Positions 51,239 through 61,430 of a stretch of DNA of 64,000 nucleotides are shown here, one piece after another. The DNA is from Fragum whitleyi (lineage: Eukaryota; Mollusca; Bivalvia; Cardiida; Cardiidae), in assembly GCA_948146395.1 (NCBI GenBank), contig OX411556.1, positions 25,217,596 to 25,281,595 on the forward strand, given 5' to 3'. The position numbers and the translations under genes were made by a program. The notes under the pieces are model-generated. The model did not search any database and was not told the origin of the DNA. It saw only the letters and a program-made list of their open reading frames with translations. Position 1 is the first letter of the stretch; every line of letters starts with the position of its first letter.

Positions 51239-51494
51239 TTCAAATAAAATTGATCGAACGTTTCTAACTTTGCCATAAAATGATTTTGCTTTTGATTAGT
51301 TCACTTTATTCCATGTACGAGAAACTTTAGATTCTTTAGACTGATAGGATTCTTGGTATTTTCAAGAATTTAGATTTAAGACCACAGTACTCCAGAGGAA
51401 GAATGCATTTAGAAAAGTTATTATGATAACCGTAAAGGAACATTTATATAGAGGTAATATGATTGTTAGAACTGGCCTTAAAGTGTTCATTTTT

Positions 51495-51920
51495 CATTTA
51501 TAATATGATCTACTATACGACGCGGGAGTTAAATAACCCCTTGAATATTTTTGTTATTATAAGGGTGTTATTACACTAGTGTGATAATTATGCAAATGAG
51601 CTAAGAACGGATATCAACGTTACATGTTCATTGTGAAATTGAAGTCTTAATGGAATCACAGATGTCATTTAGCAAACGGCGTTTCATGTTTCGCGGAATA
51701 ACTTGAATCGATAAATATCGTATTTCCTCATTCTATCACAAAATTTAATGTCATATTATAAAATTAGAATATCAAAATTGTGCTCATTAAATACCGAATC
51801 TATTAAACTCGTCATCTTAAACAGATAAAACTCGGCTGAGCCTCGTTTTTATCTGTTTATAGATGTCTCTTTTAATAAATTCGGTATTCAATAATCACTC
51901 ATTCAATATCGTCTGTCTTC
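51495..51920 (+). mobile_element. Family B palindromic MITE
   Basis: Matches 13790-14210 in order: 'AATAACCCCTTGAATATTTT', 'AATTATGCAAATGAGCTAAG', 'CTCGGCTGAGCCTCGTTTTT', ending CTCATTCAATATCGTCTG. Confidence 0.75.
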
Positions 51921-52070
51921 AATAAGTGGATAGACATTTATAAAAGTACGAAAGATGTCGTTTTACGGTATTTTATAACGATTATGACCCCTGAGTCATA
52001 ACATACGTTACTTGACTTATTTATTTATTTATTTATTTAATTTTTCATTTATCTATTTTTAAAAGCAAGG

Positions 52071-55000
52071 ATGAATATTTACAGCGTCGCCTTTATATTG
52101 AACATCTGGCTAGTGAGGGTGGTGGGTCGGAAGCTTGTCGATCTGACACATACACTCGACAGAAATGCACATAAAAGGCCACTTACTGGAATATTAGAAA
52201 AGAAAAGTTACTTTACGAAGACAGACTTACTTTGGTCCAGAACCAAATATCATTGGTATGTCTAACTTATTTTCTACTTATTGTCGTTTTGGTTGGTTGG
52301 GTTTTTACTGGGGATGACACGATAAATCAAAATACTCTTATTGCAATCGTGGTCCCATATATGTACATAGAGAGAGAGAGAGGGGGGGGGGGCAACTGAT
52401 TTTAATCACGGCTACCCACTTTTAAAGCTTGGTGGATTTGGGCTCCGTCTGTAAAGACTCCTGCAAAAATAGACTTCCTACCTTTGGTGGCGCTCGAATC
52501 ATCAACCACCAGATTACAATTCGAGCATGCTAGCCACTCGGATTACGGGCCAGACCTCTTTTATGTGATGTAGAAAACGTGCCTAAATTCAAATGGGAGC
52601 CTTCAAAACTGAACATTTATTGCAACAATGAACTAGATATAATTCTAGATATATTATTTGAAATAAAGTTTCGGCTGACTTCAATATTGTTCAAAGGTTA
52701 AGACCAAATGATAAAATTGGGTTAAAAGAACCAAGGCATATCGCTAATCTTTGCGAAATGATTTGAGTTATTAGTTTTCCAGTATGAAGCATGTGTCGTC
52801 TTAGAAAATGCACAGATAGCTTCAGTGGGGAAATCACCTGATAAAATTAAATTTCAAAATTTAGCCGATACTGAGCAATATTCTGATTACACATTTATTA
52901 TTTAGAAATAGAGAAAAATATGTAAATGTCTTAAAATAACAATGTTATCTGGTCGAAGTTGGGACAATTGATCATGACGAGGCTTTGCTGAGGCATGATA
53001 ATTTCTCAGAGCCGAGATCAGATAACATTGATATTTTAAGACATTTACATGTTATTCTATTTATCAATCATTGCAATCATTTTTCAGCGCTGAATTATAA
53101 TAAACCCTTAAAATCTAAGAATGTCGGGTGAAAGTGTATGCAAATTGTTTCTAAGAATAGACTACCTGATATCATGTTATGTTATCAGATAGGCGATATC
53201 AGGCCAATACAGGCTTTATTGCATTACAAACACAAATTTACAGATCGCTGCTGTCAATCAAAAAATCGGTTGAAAAATCTAAAAACTCATTTTAAATGAG
53301 ATAACTGTTCAACACCGACATTTTCTCTCGTCTTGTTTCTATTAATTTCGTGGATGGGCGACTTAAAGGACGTAACTACAGCTTGCACAAGCTATAGTTA
53401 CGGCGTTTATGTCGATCTCAAAATACATACTTCATTCCCGTTTATTTATTCTCGCTACTGTAACTTATGCTCATATGAGCGACCCTTCCCCCCACCCCCG
53501 AGGAGAAGATTAGTTATTACGGTGGATAGTGCATGGATACATGACGAAACTACTGCTGAGAACCGCCATGGTTCTTTAACGTGCTCGGTGTAAAGCACCG
53601 TCTCGCGGGACCTCGATTTAACGTCTCTTCCGAGTGACAATTAGTTTGTTAGTGTGCCAACCCGGGAATTGAACCCACGCGGTCAAATTTCAATGATTTT
53701 GAAGTCCGTTTCTTAACAGACTGAGCTAATTAGGCTGACGTATATATAAACTTCATTTCCGTTACAGTATAATTTATCATTCGGAACACCACTCTGCCAA
53801 TCTCACGATCAACCTCGGATGTACATAGACGGACTATTCTTTAAAAAAAAATATGGGAAAACCTTGGAAAAAATAGATGACGACAGTTAAAATGACGTTA
53901 GCCCTCGAAACTTGGAGTGAAAACATTCGTCGTCGCCAACGCAACTCGTTTAAGTCACTGACGTGAAACCATTATTTCTTTTTACAAATATCTTGAGATT
54001 CTTAAATAACGGTTGAAAAATCATAATTTTTGAGAATGATTCGTCATTCCAAAACATTTAGATTTTTCAGTCGTTATTTACTTTTAAAAAATAACACCTA
54101 AATCTAAAGATAGCGCCGGTTGTTTCCTCGCTCGTTTTTCTTTTTCTTTCTCTATTTCCGTCAAACAAAATGCACAATTTTGTTATATACCCATCCGCTT
54201 TATATACATCCGAGGTCTGTTGCAGTTTACGGAAACGGCCGTGTGATGTTCCGAAAACAAAATTTATTGGGACAAAACAATACAATATCTAAGGGATGTG
54301 GACTTAAAGAGGTCAAGGGGCGGGGAAAGCGATCCATCATTTGGCAGATTTATTCTCCATTATCCTGTTGTACCCTATTTCCGTGAGTGATCATATTTCC
54401 ATGAATTGTCAATTAGAGTTACTCACTGTAATTTCAGTAATGTTTTCACTATATTTTGATAAAAGATCTGGTATTATTAATATCTTCGAAAGAAATAATT
54501 TTTAAATTACCACAATTAACATGAATTCGGTAGAATTCTAAAATCCTCTAAAATTCCTTATTTTTAAGTATTCCTTATTTTTAAGTACATGTGTTGTGTT
54601 AGGAAACTTTAGATCATAAAATAAAGGTCCATTCATTGTATCTATTATTTTCATACCAAAACAAGATATGATTATGTGACTTATGGTGAAAAATTGAGGC
54701 CATACATTACTCTAGTAACTGCTTTATTTATGGTTCACGGAAATATAAGCACTGTGAATTTTGGATGTTTCATGAACGTTCAAATTATTTTGTTAAAAAA
54801 GGACGATTTCACCTTGAATTTTCAGGCTACATTAACAATTGTACGATGATTTAAAAATGACAAGTTTAGAACATGGTCTCCTCTCTACATTAAAATTGTG
54901 AATGTTTTAATTAACATTCACGGAAATATGGTACACCAGGATAAAATCAGACTTTTTTTAAATGACAACAAAATAAAAGATCGGATTTGCAAGATCAGGG

Positions 55001-55925
55001 TGAAAATTGAACGTCAAGAACTGTTGGACTCGACAGCAGCAGTTGTTTGACATTCATTCCATTTCATAAATGAATAAGATAAATCTTGGGGCTAGGGATG
55101 TGGCCTGTAACATTTAATTGCGCCGGATGCGAAGGCTTTTGATAGAACTCGTGATATGACGTTCTCTCATATTGTTTTAAAACTGTGTTATCAAATGAGA
55201 TATCCATTATTATGCATATTTTCAGGGCCGCAATAAGCTACATTGAATATTTCGAACACACGGGGACTCATATTGACGCACCAATACATATGGCGGAAGG
55301 AAGGCAAACCTTGGATCAAATACCGGTAGATATGTTAATGGGTCCTGGTGTCGTACTTGACATTAAAGAAAAGGCGAAACTAGATCCTGATTATGGACTA
55401 ACGGTCGCTGATATCGAGGAGTATGAAAATCAGTTCGGTCGAATCCCAGATAATGCTATTGTGATCCTAAACTCAGGCTGGGGTCTAAAGTACCCGAGAG
55501 ACGACTTGGTCTTCGGATCCGATAAATTAGACGACCCTTCAACCTTCCACTTTCCAGGATACACACTCGAAGCTGCCGAATTCTTGTTTACCAAAAGGCG
55601 TGTTAATGTTGTAGGGACTGACACACCCTCGGTTGATATTGTACAGGATGTGACGTCACCGGTACACATGTACCTACAATCGCACGAGGTTCCCCTCATT
55701 GAATATGTTGCCAATCTAGACACGATTCCACAAGCTGGTACAACGATATTTTTGGGTGCACCTAAATTTAGAGGCGGTACTGGGGGACCAACAAGAGTTT
55801 TCGCCATTTTGGACACCGTTAGCCTATCATCGTCGGCCTCAGCTAGTCACGTGATCTGCAGAAGTCAGACAACATGCATCGTTTTAGGCATTCTTATAAC
55901 CATTCTATTTCGCATCTACAGTTAG
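52071..55925 (+). CDS. Cyclase-family metallohydrolase, copy 4; stop codon supplied by a MITE
   Basis: Exons 52071-52255 and 55226-55925, 294 aa. The phase-2 intron is in W62 (donor TG|GTATGT, acceptor ATTTTCAG|G). Signal-like MNIYSVAFILNIWLVRVVG, then RKLVDLTHTLD. The metal signature reads HTGTHIDAPIH (H73, H77, D79, H83). GTDTPSVD and PLIEYVANLD are conserved. The exon-1 PKWPL block has become HKRPL, a change not seen in the other copies, so this is the most diverged copy at its N-terminus. The C-terminus SLSSSASAS then a hydrophobic tail (TTCIVLGILITILFRI) is the clearest GPI-type signal of the array. The last codons, TAC AGT TAG, are the first nine bases of the family M MITE at 55917, so the native stop has been displaced. 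No downstream AATAAA was identified with confidence. Confidence 0.87.
52369..52392. repeat. (AG)n followed by a G run
   Basis: Short low-complexity tract in intron 1 of copy 4. Confidence 0.9.
52455..52545 (-). other. tRNA-like relic in intron 1 of copy 4
   Basis: On the minus strand 'CCGAGTGGCTAGCATGCTCG' and 'GGTGGTTGATGATTCGAGCG' resemble A and B boxes at tRNA spacing. The stems are broken, so this is a tRNA-derived repeat rather than a tRNA gene. Confidence 0.45.
52900..53060. repeat. Family H-like palindrome in intron 1 of copy 4
   Basis: The arms 'ATGTAAATGTCTTAAAATAA' / 'TATTTTAAGACATTTACATG' and 'AATGTTATCTGGTCG' / 'GATCAGATAACATTG' surround GACGAGGCTTTGCTGAGGC. The design is the same as family H but the arm sequence differs. 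Confidence 0.8.
53655..53735 (-). other. tRNA-like sequence (tRNA-derived repeat)
   Basis: On the minus strand 'TTAGCTCAGTCTGTTAAGAA' and 'CGTGGGTTCAATTCCCGGG' form good A and B boxes. The anticodon-arm region (ACGGACTTCAAAATCAT) and a long variable part do not form a clean cloverleaf. The neighbouring 'GGTTCTTTAACGTGCTCGGT' and CGGGACCTCGATTTAACGTC suggest it is the end of a larger repeat. Confidence 0.5.
53778..54255 (-). mobile_element. Diverged foldback element, opposite orientation to 761-1208
   Basis: Starts CATTCGGAACACCACTC and ends GATGTTCCGAAAA. Flanks TATAATTTAT (53768-53777) and CAAAATTTAT (54256-54265) agree at 8 of 10 bases. The central hairpin near 54004-54085 is imperfect (TTAAATAACGG.TGAAAAATC / GATTTTTCAGTCGTTATTTA). 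An ORF across it is not a gene. Confidence 0.75.
54266..55184. other. Intron 1 of copy 4, no further feature
   Basis: AT-rich. Near 54380-54740 and 54950 the words CACGGAAATAT and TTCCGTGA recur, which may be an old inverted repeat. Confidence 0.4.
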
Positions 55926-56352
55926 TAGCATCATGAAATACACATTCATCTCAATTAATACCATTGGAAATCGCTAACTAAGCGCTCCATTCATTTCAAA
56001 CACTCACCCAAACCATTCAGAAACGCTTTAAGATCACCAAAAAAGACGAGATCAACAACTACATCCAAAGCAAATATAGCTTGAAAAAATCGCGATTTCG
56101 CTGACATTAATGAAATTATAATCGTCTGACTGGTTCTTGAAGAAATAAAAAGTTATTTAAAGAATTTGTATGCACATTGTGTTAAAGGGATATAATAAAT
56201 ATCGGTAATTTTGTTCACTCTGAACAAAATTAGCGATATTGAATTACCTCCCTTTAATTTCACTCAAAAACCTTCTCATTGCACTCATTCAATTTCATTC
56301 CGAAATCATTCTTAAATAATGCACCTTGTCAATTTCATGATGTTGATTACTG
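55917..56352. mobile_element. Family M MITE inserted at the 3' end of cyclase copy 4
   Basis: TACAGTTAGTAGCATCATGA at the left; core ATCGGTAATTTTGTTCACTC..GAACAAAATTAGCGATATT; right end ATTTCATGATGTTGATTACT. Its first nine bases encode Tyr-Ser-stop of copy 4. Confidence 0.9.
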
Positions 56353-56448
56353 ACTATGAATACATGATTTCGTGTCACCATCATGATATCACAACTTTCA
56401 TCATTTTTGAACTACTGACAACGATGTGTACTGTTTTTGTCAACCATA

Positions 56449-56880
56449 TACTGTTAAAAACCTCGTGAAATTGACACTCATTCCGATCAAAATCATTCAC
56501 TCAGCGTTCCTTTCATTCATTCCAAACATTCACTCAAATCGATCAAAAACGCTCCAAACTCTCTGAAAAACATATAACACCAACTTTGTCCAAAATTAAA
56601 ATAGCTGGGCAATAAAATCGGGATTTCACTTAATTATTGAAATTATAAGCGTCAGATAGGTTCTTAAAGATATAGGGAGCTATCTATAGAACTTGTATGC
56701 AAATTTTATTAAAGGGAGGTAATCAATATTGCAAATTTTGTTCATCATGAACAAAATTTGCAATGCTGGTTTACCTCCCATTTAACTCACTCAAAAGTCA
56801 CTCCACACACTCATTCAATGCCATTCCGAAATCATTCCAAAAGCATTCATCTTGTCAATTTCACGATGTTATTAACTGTA
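56449..56880. mobile_element. Family M MITE, full length
   Basis: Starts TACTGTTAAAAACCTCGTGA and ends TTTCACGATGTTATTAACTG-TA. The core 'TTGCAAATTTTGTTCATCAT'/'GAACAAAATTTGCAA' is a variant of the usual GCTAATTTTGTTC. Confidence 0.85.
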
Positions 56881-57137
56881 CTGGTTTCACAAAATTAAAC
56901 TGATTTTAAAACCATCCAAATTATCAAGCTATCCCTAGAGATCACTTCATCATTTAAAAGAAAATGAATAAAGACTATGTTGTTTCAACGAATGCAATTT
57001 ATGAAAGTTGCGTATCAATCGATAATTTGAAGGAATGTTCAAAAGTAGATAGACGCTGGTAGAGCAAATTTGTGTTACCAGGGACATGTTTCATTAAATA
57101 TATTACGATTTTTTTTTAATTTTTTTTATTTATTTTA

Positions 57138-57553
57138 GGGGGTAAGTCAAAAATTAAAGATGTTTCTACAGTAGCAACTAAATCTGGAAATCTGTCATGT
57201 GTCGTCTTATTGGAATCATCTTCTAAGGACGATTCTAATGAGATATTGCGATGCAGAATCTAATAATTAAGAACAACGAACTGTCCTCAACCGATGCTTA
57301 GCTGAAAAATTTCCGTCGTGAGCCGGCCTCGAACCCACGCAGACAAGTAATTTTCTAAAGTATGGTTAACAAGTCCAATGCGCTAACCACTGAGCCAAGG
57401 ATGAGCAAAAGAAGATTTTCCCTAACGCAGGTGTCAGACATTTTATTTAATCCTACGAAGCTATGCAGGGAGTTGCCTCCCATAACAACCAGGTACGATT
57501 TGTGTTTTGACTTACGATTATTTTTTTCGTAAAATATTAGTAAAACGGACCAC
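57138..57553. mobile_element. Family P palindromic MITE carrying a tRNA-like insert
   Basis: Left arm 'GTAAGTCAAAAATTAAAGAT', inner pair TCATCTTCTAAGGACGATTC, right arm CAGGTACGATTTGTGTTTTG and TAGTAAAACGGACCAC. Compared with 28183-28419, about 200 bp (57270-57485) is extra and includes the tRNA-like piece. Confidence 0.75.
57311..57402 (-). other. tRNA-like sequence inside the family P copy
   Basis: On the minus strand 'TTGGCTCAGTGGTTAGCGCA' (A box) and 'TGCGTGGGTTCGAGGCCGGC' (B box) are well kept, with a long variable region. It may be a pseudo-tRNA or a SINE head. A functional cloverleaf could not be confirmed by eye. Confidence 0.5.
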
Positions 57554-57607
57554 ATGCTCTCAGCGCCTTGATTTTATTATCGGTTATCTACCTTGCCTTA
57601 CAAGCTA

Positions 57608-57670
57608 GCTTTAAAAGCGACACGGTAGAGCAGTCGTTTTGGGAGAGGCCCCTGGTTCAAATCCCGAAGG
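57608..57670 (+). other. Second tRNA-like relic
   Basis: 'GACACGGTAGAGCAGTCG' and 'CCCTGGTTCAAATCCCGAAG' resemble pol III boxes at reduced spacing. Probably a decayed tRNA-derived repeat. Confidence 0.35.
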
Positions 57671-57800
57671 GTAGAATATCTATTTGCGGGTTACTCGTCG
57701 AGCCCAGCGCTAAGAAGCCTATGAGTGTTCATGTGAAAAGAATATTCATGATGTTGAATACAGAAGATTCATAGAAGAAAATGAAATGTCAAGGGGAATA

Positions 57801-57871
57801 TACAGTAAGTAACATCGTGAAATTGGTACTCATTTCAGTAAAAACCATTCTAAATCACTCGCTCGGCATTC
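57801..57871. mobile_element. Left end of a family M MITE split by a ~2-kb element
   Basis: TACAGTAAGTAACATCGTGA, then 'AAACCATTCTAAATCACTCG'. The same arm resumes at 59869 (GCATTCAAGACGCTCATTCT) and runs to about 60140. Confidence 0.75.
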
Positions 57872-59868
57872 TATCTACACTCATTCTCACGAGAATTGGG
57901 ATTTTGGTGTCGTCGCATTTTTAAAAGCCTAAAATATATTTTATGTGATCGTTTGGTGCTTAATTTTATAGACATCCATGAACTTAGTTTATGCACACTA
58001 AGAAAATGATCGTGGTTGACGTTTCGGAGACAAGAGATTTGTTTATATGTGCATTTTGTAATATTCGATACTGTCGCTTTTTCATTTGATGATTTTTGCT
58101 CGTACACTAAGCCGAGGTGCCTTTTTTCAGAACAAAGATATTCTTTCAAACATATCGCACACATGTCCTTTACCTCTAGAAAACGCGCCGTGCACCGTAT
58201 CGGCCAATTTCAATAAATTATTGAGCCAAAACCTGGTGTCGCCGAAAAAAGCAAAAATGAAGTAATCTTCGATTCCGAGACTTTGAAGGGGCTAATTTAA
58301 TGGAATAAAGCCTAAAAATCGAGCAATTTCTTTTCCTTAGCATGCTGAATTTATGCTAAAAAAATAATGTGTTTTAATTATAATAAAGAAATTGACACAG
58401 AATTCCTTAAACCAGTTTATTCAGACAAGGGGTCTTCTTGCAATGAACTAATGTAATCTTCGATACTAGGTTTTTCAATATGTTCCACAACAAAATCATA
58501 ACGTATGAGAACATTAAAACATGTAACATAACCAGTATAAACAATTAACACTTAGAAATGTTGCATACAGCGTTCAGTGTGTTAATTATGCTGTAATGCG
58601 GTGCGTTTTGTAATCATCGAGACCGTAATATTCGATACCAAATTTAAATGCCTACGAAAAACTTTAACCGAAACACATGAATAGACCAGATATCCGTTCC
58701 TATGGCACCAAAAAATACAAAACAACATTTCTATGATGGGTAAACCTAATTCCCTACCTTTAAATGCTGCAAGAATAACTTTTTGTAACCTTCGAGACCG
58801 CGTGAATATATTTCATTGCAATTGGTATCTCACGGTGGTACAATTATAATTTGTTTTTAATCGGTATTCTTAGTCTTGAGAAATAAAGTTTTGACCCGGC
58901 CATCACTGCATTTTACACTTTAGCATGTTTGAGAAACTGTAATCTTCGATACCATGAAAATTGGGCAGAAAATACATTGCTTAAAGTGATGACAAGTCTT
59001 TGTGAGTGGGTCAACCCCGATGTGCGATGTGCATTAGTATTCAACCATGAAGAAGTTAATTTGCGTTTTATATTTAAAGAAATTTTGATGTTTAAAAGGT
59101 AACTTGCCAATGTTTTTATATTCAGATTATCTCACCTTTTTGAAAGAGACTAGATACCTAAAACCATTTCTTTCAAAGCTTAAGATAATTTTTCAACCAA
59201 GCATGGTTTTATATACGATTTAACAGTTTTTTGGGCTATGGGTCATCATTTAAACTGCACTCCATAAGTCATGAGTAATCTTCGACACAATATACCTTAT
59301 TCGAGCATTCAAACAGGGAATCACAGTTTTGCAATGAAAAAAGAAGGTAAATTCATTATTTTTAATTGATACGTATTCCAGTTGATTTTTCGACGAACTT
59401 TAACTTTAGAATGTTATCGTGCACTTTGAAAATAAAAGTGAAAGTCGGTGTAAAATTAAAAATCTATATTTGAAAAGGTCTGTCACCGACACACATTCTA
59501 ATATCGGAGAAATATCCGTTTCCTGAAAGTGAATAGAACTACAAACATATTAATGTGCAGAAAAATATATCTGATTTGAAAGAGAATCAAAGCAAAAGAT
59601 AAAAATTCTTTTTAAGTTTTTTTACTTTGATAATATTGCGGCAAAGGTACAAGTAACGATTATTACTTGATGAAAAATGCTAAAATAAGACAGTTACGCG
59701 CTGCTTAATAACTTTTTTTCCTCTCGGACGTAGTATAAAAAATTTCACATCATTATAGGTTGATGTTTACTTCATCTGATTTTAGAAAAATTAGAACGGT
59801 ACTAAGATTTTCATTTTTTGATTTTTTAGAATCCCAAAATCCCAATTCTCGTGAGAATGAGTGCTAGT
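57872..59868 (+). mobile_element. ~2-kb TIR element with an iterated TAATCTTCGATACC motif
   Basis: Perfect 30-bp inverted repeats at 57878-57907 and 59834-59863 (CACTCATTCTCACGAGAATT...). It sits inside a family M MITE, with GCATTC on both sides (57866-57871, 59869-59874). The plus-strand motif (G)TAATCTTCGATACC or a variant occurs at about 58058, 58262, 58453, 58610, 58625, 58785, 58938 and 59274. No transposase-size ORF, so it is non-autonomous or non-coding. Confidence 0.75.
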
Positions 59869-60142
59869 GCATTCAAGACGCTCATTCTAATCATTCAAAA
59901 ACGCTCCAAATTCATTTAAGACATCTTGAAATCGTTAAAATTGATCATGATTCTACTCAAATCGATCAAATCATTCAACGGTATTTTTTTTCTTTTTTTA
60001 AGGGGGGATGCTTAAATTTTTAAACGTTTGATTGTTCAGAGAAGACACATAAGCAGAAACGCACAAAGATATTTGTTTAAAGTAATGTGATTGATTATCG
60101 TTAATTTCGTCAAATTGACGAAAATTCGCGATATTATTAGTT
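59869..60142. mobile_element. Continuation of the split family M MITE
   Basis: CATTC arm words, an AAGGGGGGATGC core-side run, and 'CGTTAATTTCGTCAAATTGA' plus CGAAAATTCGCGATATT as the core. The right arm is cut off by the palindrome at 60143. Confidence 0.65.
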
Positions 60143-60276
60143 ATACGGTTTCTTGCCGGCTTATATGACGATTTATTCCCGGCTGGAAAAATGATGTCAC
60201 CCGAGCCGTAGGCGAGGGTTGACATCATTTTTACTGCCGGGAATAAATCGTCATATACCCCGGCAAGAAACCGTAT
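60143..60276. repeat. 134-bp near-perfect palindrome
   Basis: ATACGGTTTCTTGCCGG / CCGGCAAGAAACCGTAT outer arms, TATGACGATTTATTCCCGGC / GCCGGGAATAAATCGTCATA middle arms, AAAATGATGTCA / TGACATCATTTT inner arms, around CCCGAGCCGTAGGCGAGGG. It can fold almost end to end. Confidence 0.9.
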
Positions 60277-61107
60277 TACGAATTTATTATACTTCAAAGT
60301 TTTAGGGCTAAATATCTGTCTTTTGCCTATTTTAGGCGTTCGTATAAAGCAATTTCTTTTAAACCACCAATATCCCTTAATGCGCCCCTATGAAAAGTAA
60401 ACATGTACAAAGTGACGTCATATATAGTTGTGACGTCATACTACTACACTCTGCGCTATTGGGATATGGAAGCGTTTGTTGGATGAAACTGCGAGAAACT
60501 TGGCACTTCAAATGGACAGATTTGTACAAATTTAAGGTATTTATTGACATCTATATCATTTTTTATTTGCACATTATTAACTGACATCCTTTTCAACTAT
60601 GTCCTATTGTGTATATTCGGGTCGTGTTATCAGCAAAGCGAGAGAAACATGGCTGCCATTACCGTTTCGATTTTTTGTCTATGTTCACGTCGAGGCGCCT
60701 TCAGGAAACATTAGAGGTAATACTGGAGCGGCCGTAGCTATCAATGTTTGTCAGGTCAGCATTAACCAATGAAAATGCTAGAATTTTCTTTGCAGTATAA
60801 TAATATATAACCTCCCTTTTATCTCATTTAAAATTCATAATTTGGCTTTTGGCAAAAGTAGGATGACATTTGGCCGAGCCGGTGTCCGCAGGTACGACCC
60901 AAGCACTGCTTTTGTGATGACAAAATGGTGCAACAATTTGTCATTAATACCACGCTTTGCACGTGCACTTGTGTGCAAAGCTGGGTATAATTGGCAAACT
61001 GCTTGCACCGTTCCGTCATTCTGAACTCAGGGAAGGAGTAAGAGCTATCCGTACTCGTCTAACAATCATGTAAAAATACTATTGAGTGGACCATGCTATT
61101 ATTTAAT
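60277..61107. other. No gene seen
   Basis: A family M fragment is likely at 60808-60840 (AACCTCCCTTTTATCTCATT). Short ORFs lack family character. Confidence 0.4.
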
Positions 61108-61430
61108 GAAATTGAAGGGAGGTGATACAATATCACTAAATAAGTCCAAATCGGACGAAATTACCTCCCTTCGAAAAGTCTACGGAATTTTCTACAGAAA
61201 AGATGTGTGTCTTCTCGAGCACTTCTAAATCAAAAACAGCTATCGCAAAATAAGGATTGATTAAATCGATTTGAACACCTAATAAGCATTGTAAACGGCT
61301 CTTAGCCAATGATTTAGGAGGGTTTAAAACGATGAGAGTGAGCGGTAGGAATGATCTGAATGAAGCACTAGGCTAGTGCATTAGAACGGACTTGAACATG
61401 TGAGTGTCAATTTGTCGATGTTGGGTATCT
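61108..61430. mobile_element. Degenerate family M MITE
   Basis: 'GAAATTGAAGGGAGGTGATA', ATTACCTCCCTTCGAAAAG and 'GTGTCAATTTGTCGATGTTG' mark the core and right end. Confidence 0.55.

Noticed and set aside
53655..53735. Possible functional tRNA (UCA-like anticodon)
   Set aside because: The promoter boxes are good but the anticodon and acceptor stems do not pair, and nearby sequence looks like a repeat end. Kept only as tRNA-like.
55430..55816. 128-aa minus-strand ORF
   Set aside because: It is the antisense shadow of exon 2 of cyclase copy 4.
57872..59868. Reading the iterated GTAATCTTCGATACC as codons of a repeat protein
   Set aside because: Copies are in different frames, with stops between them. 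The spacing is irregular.
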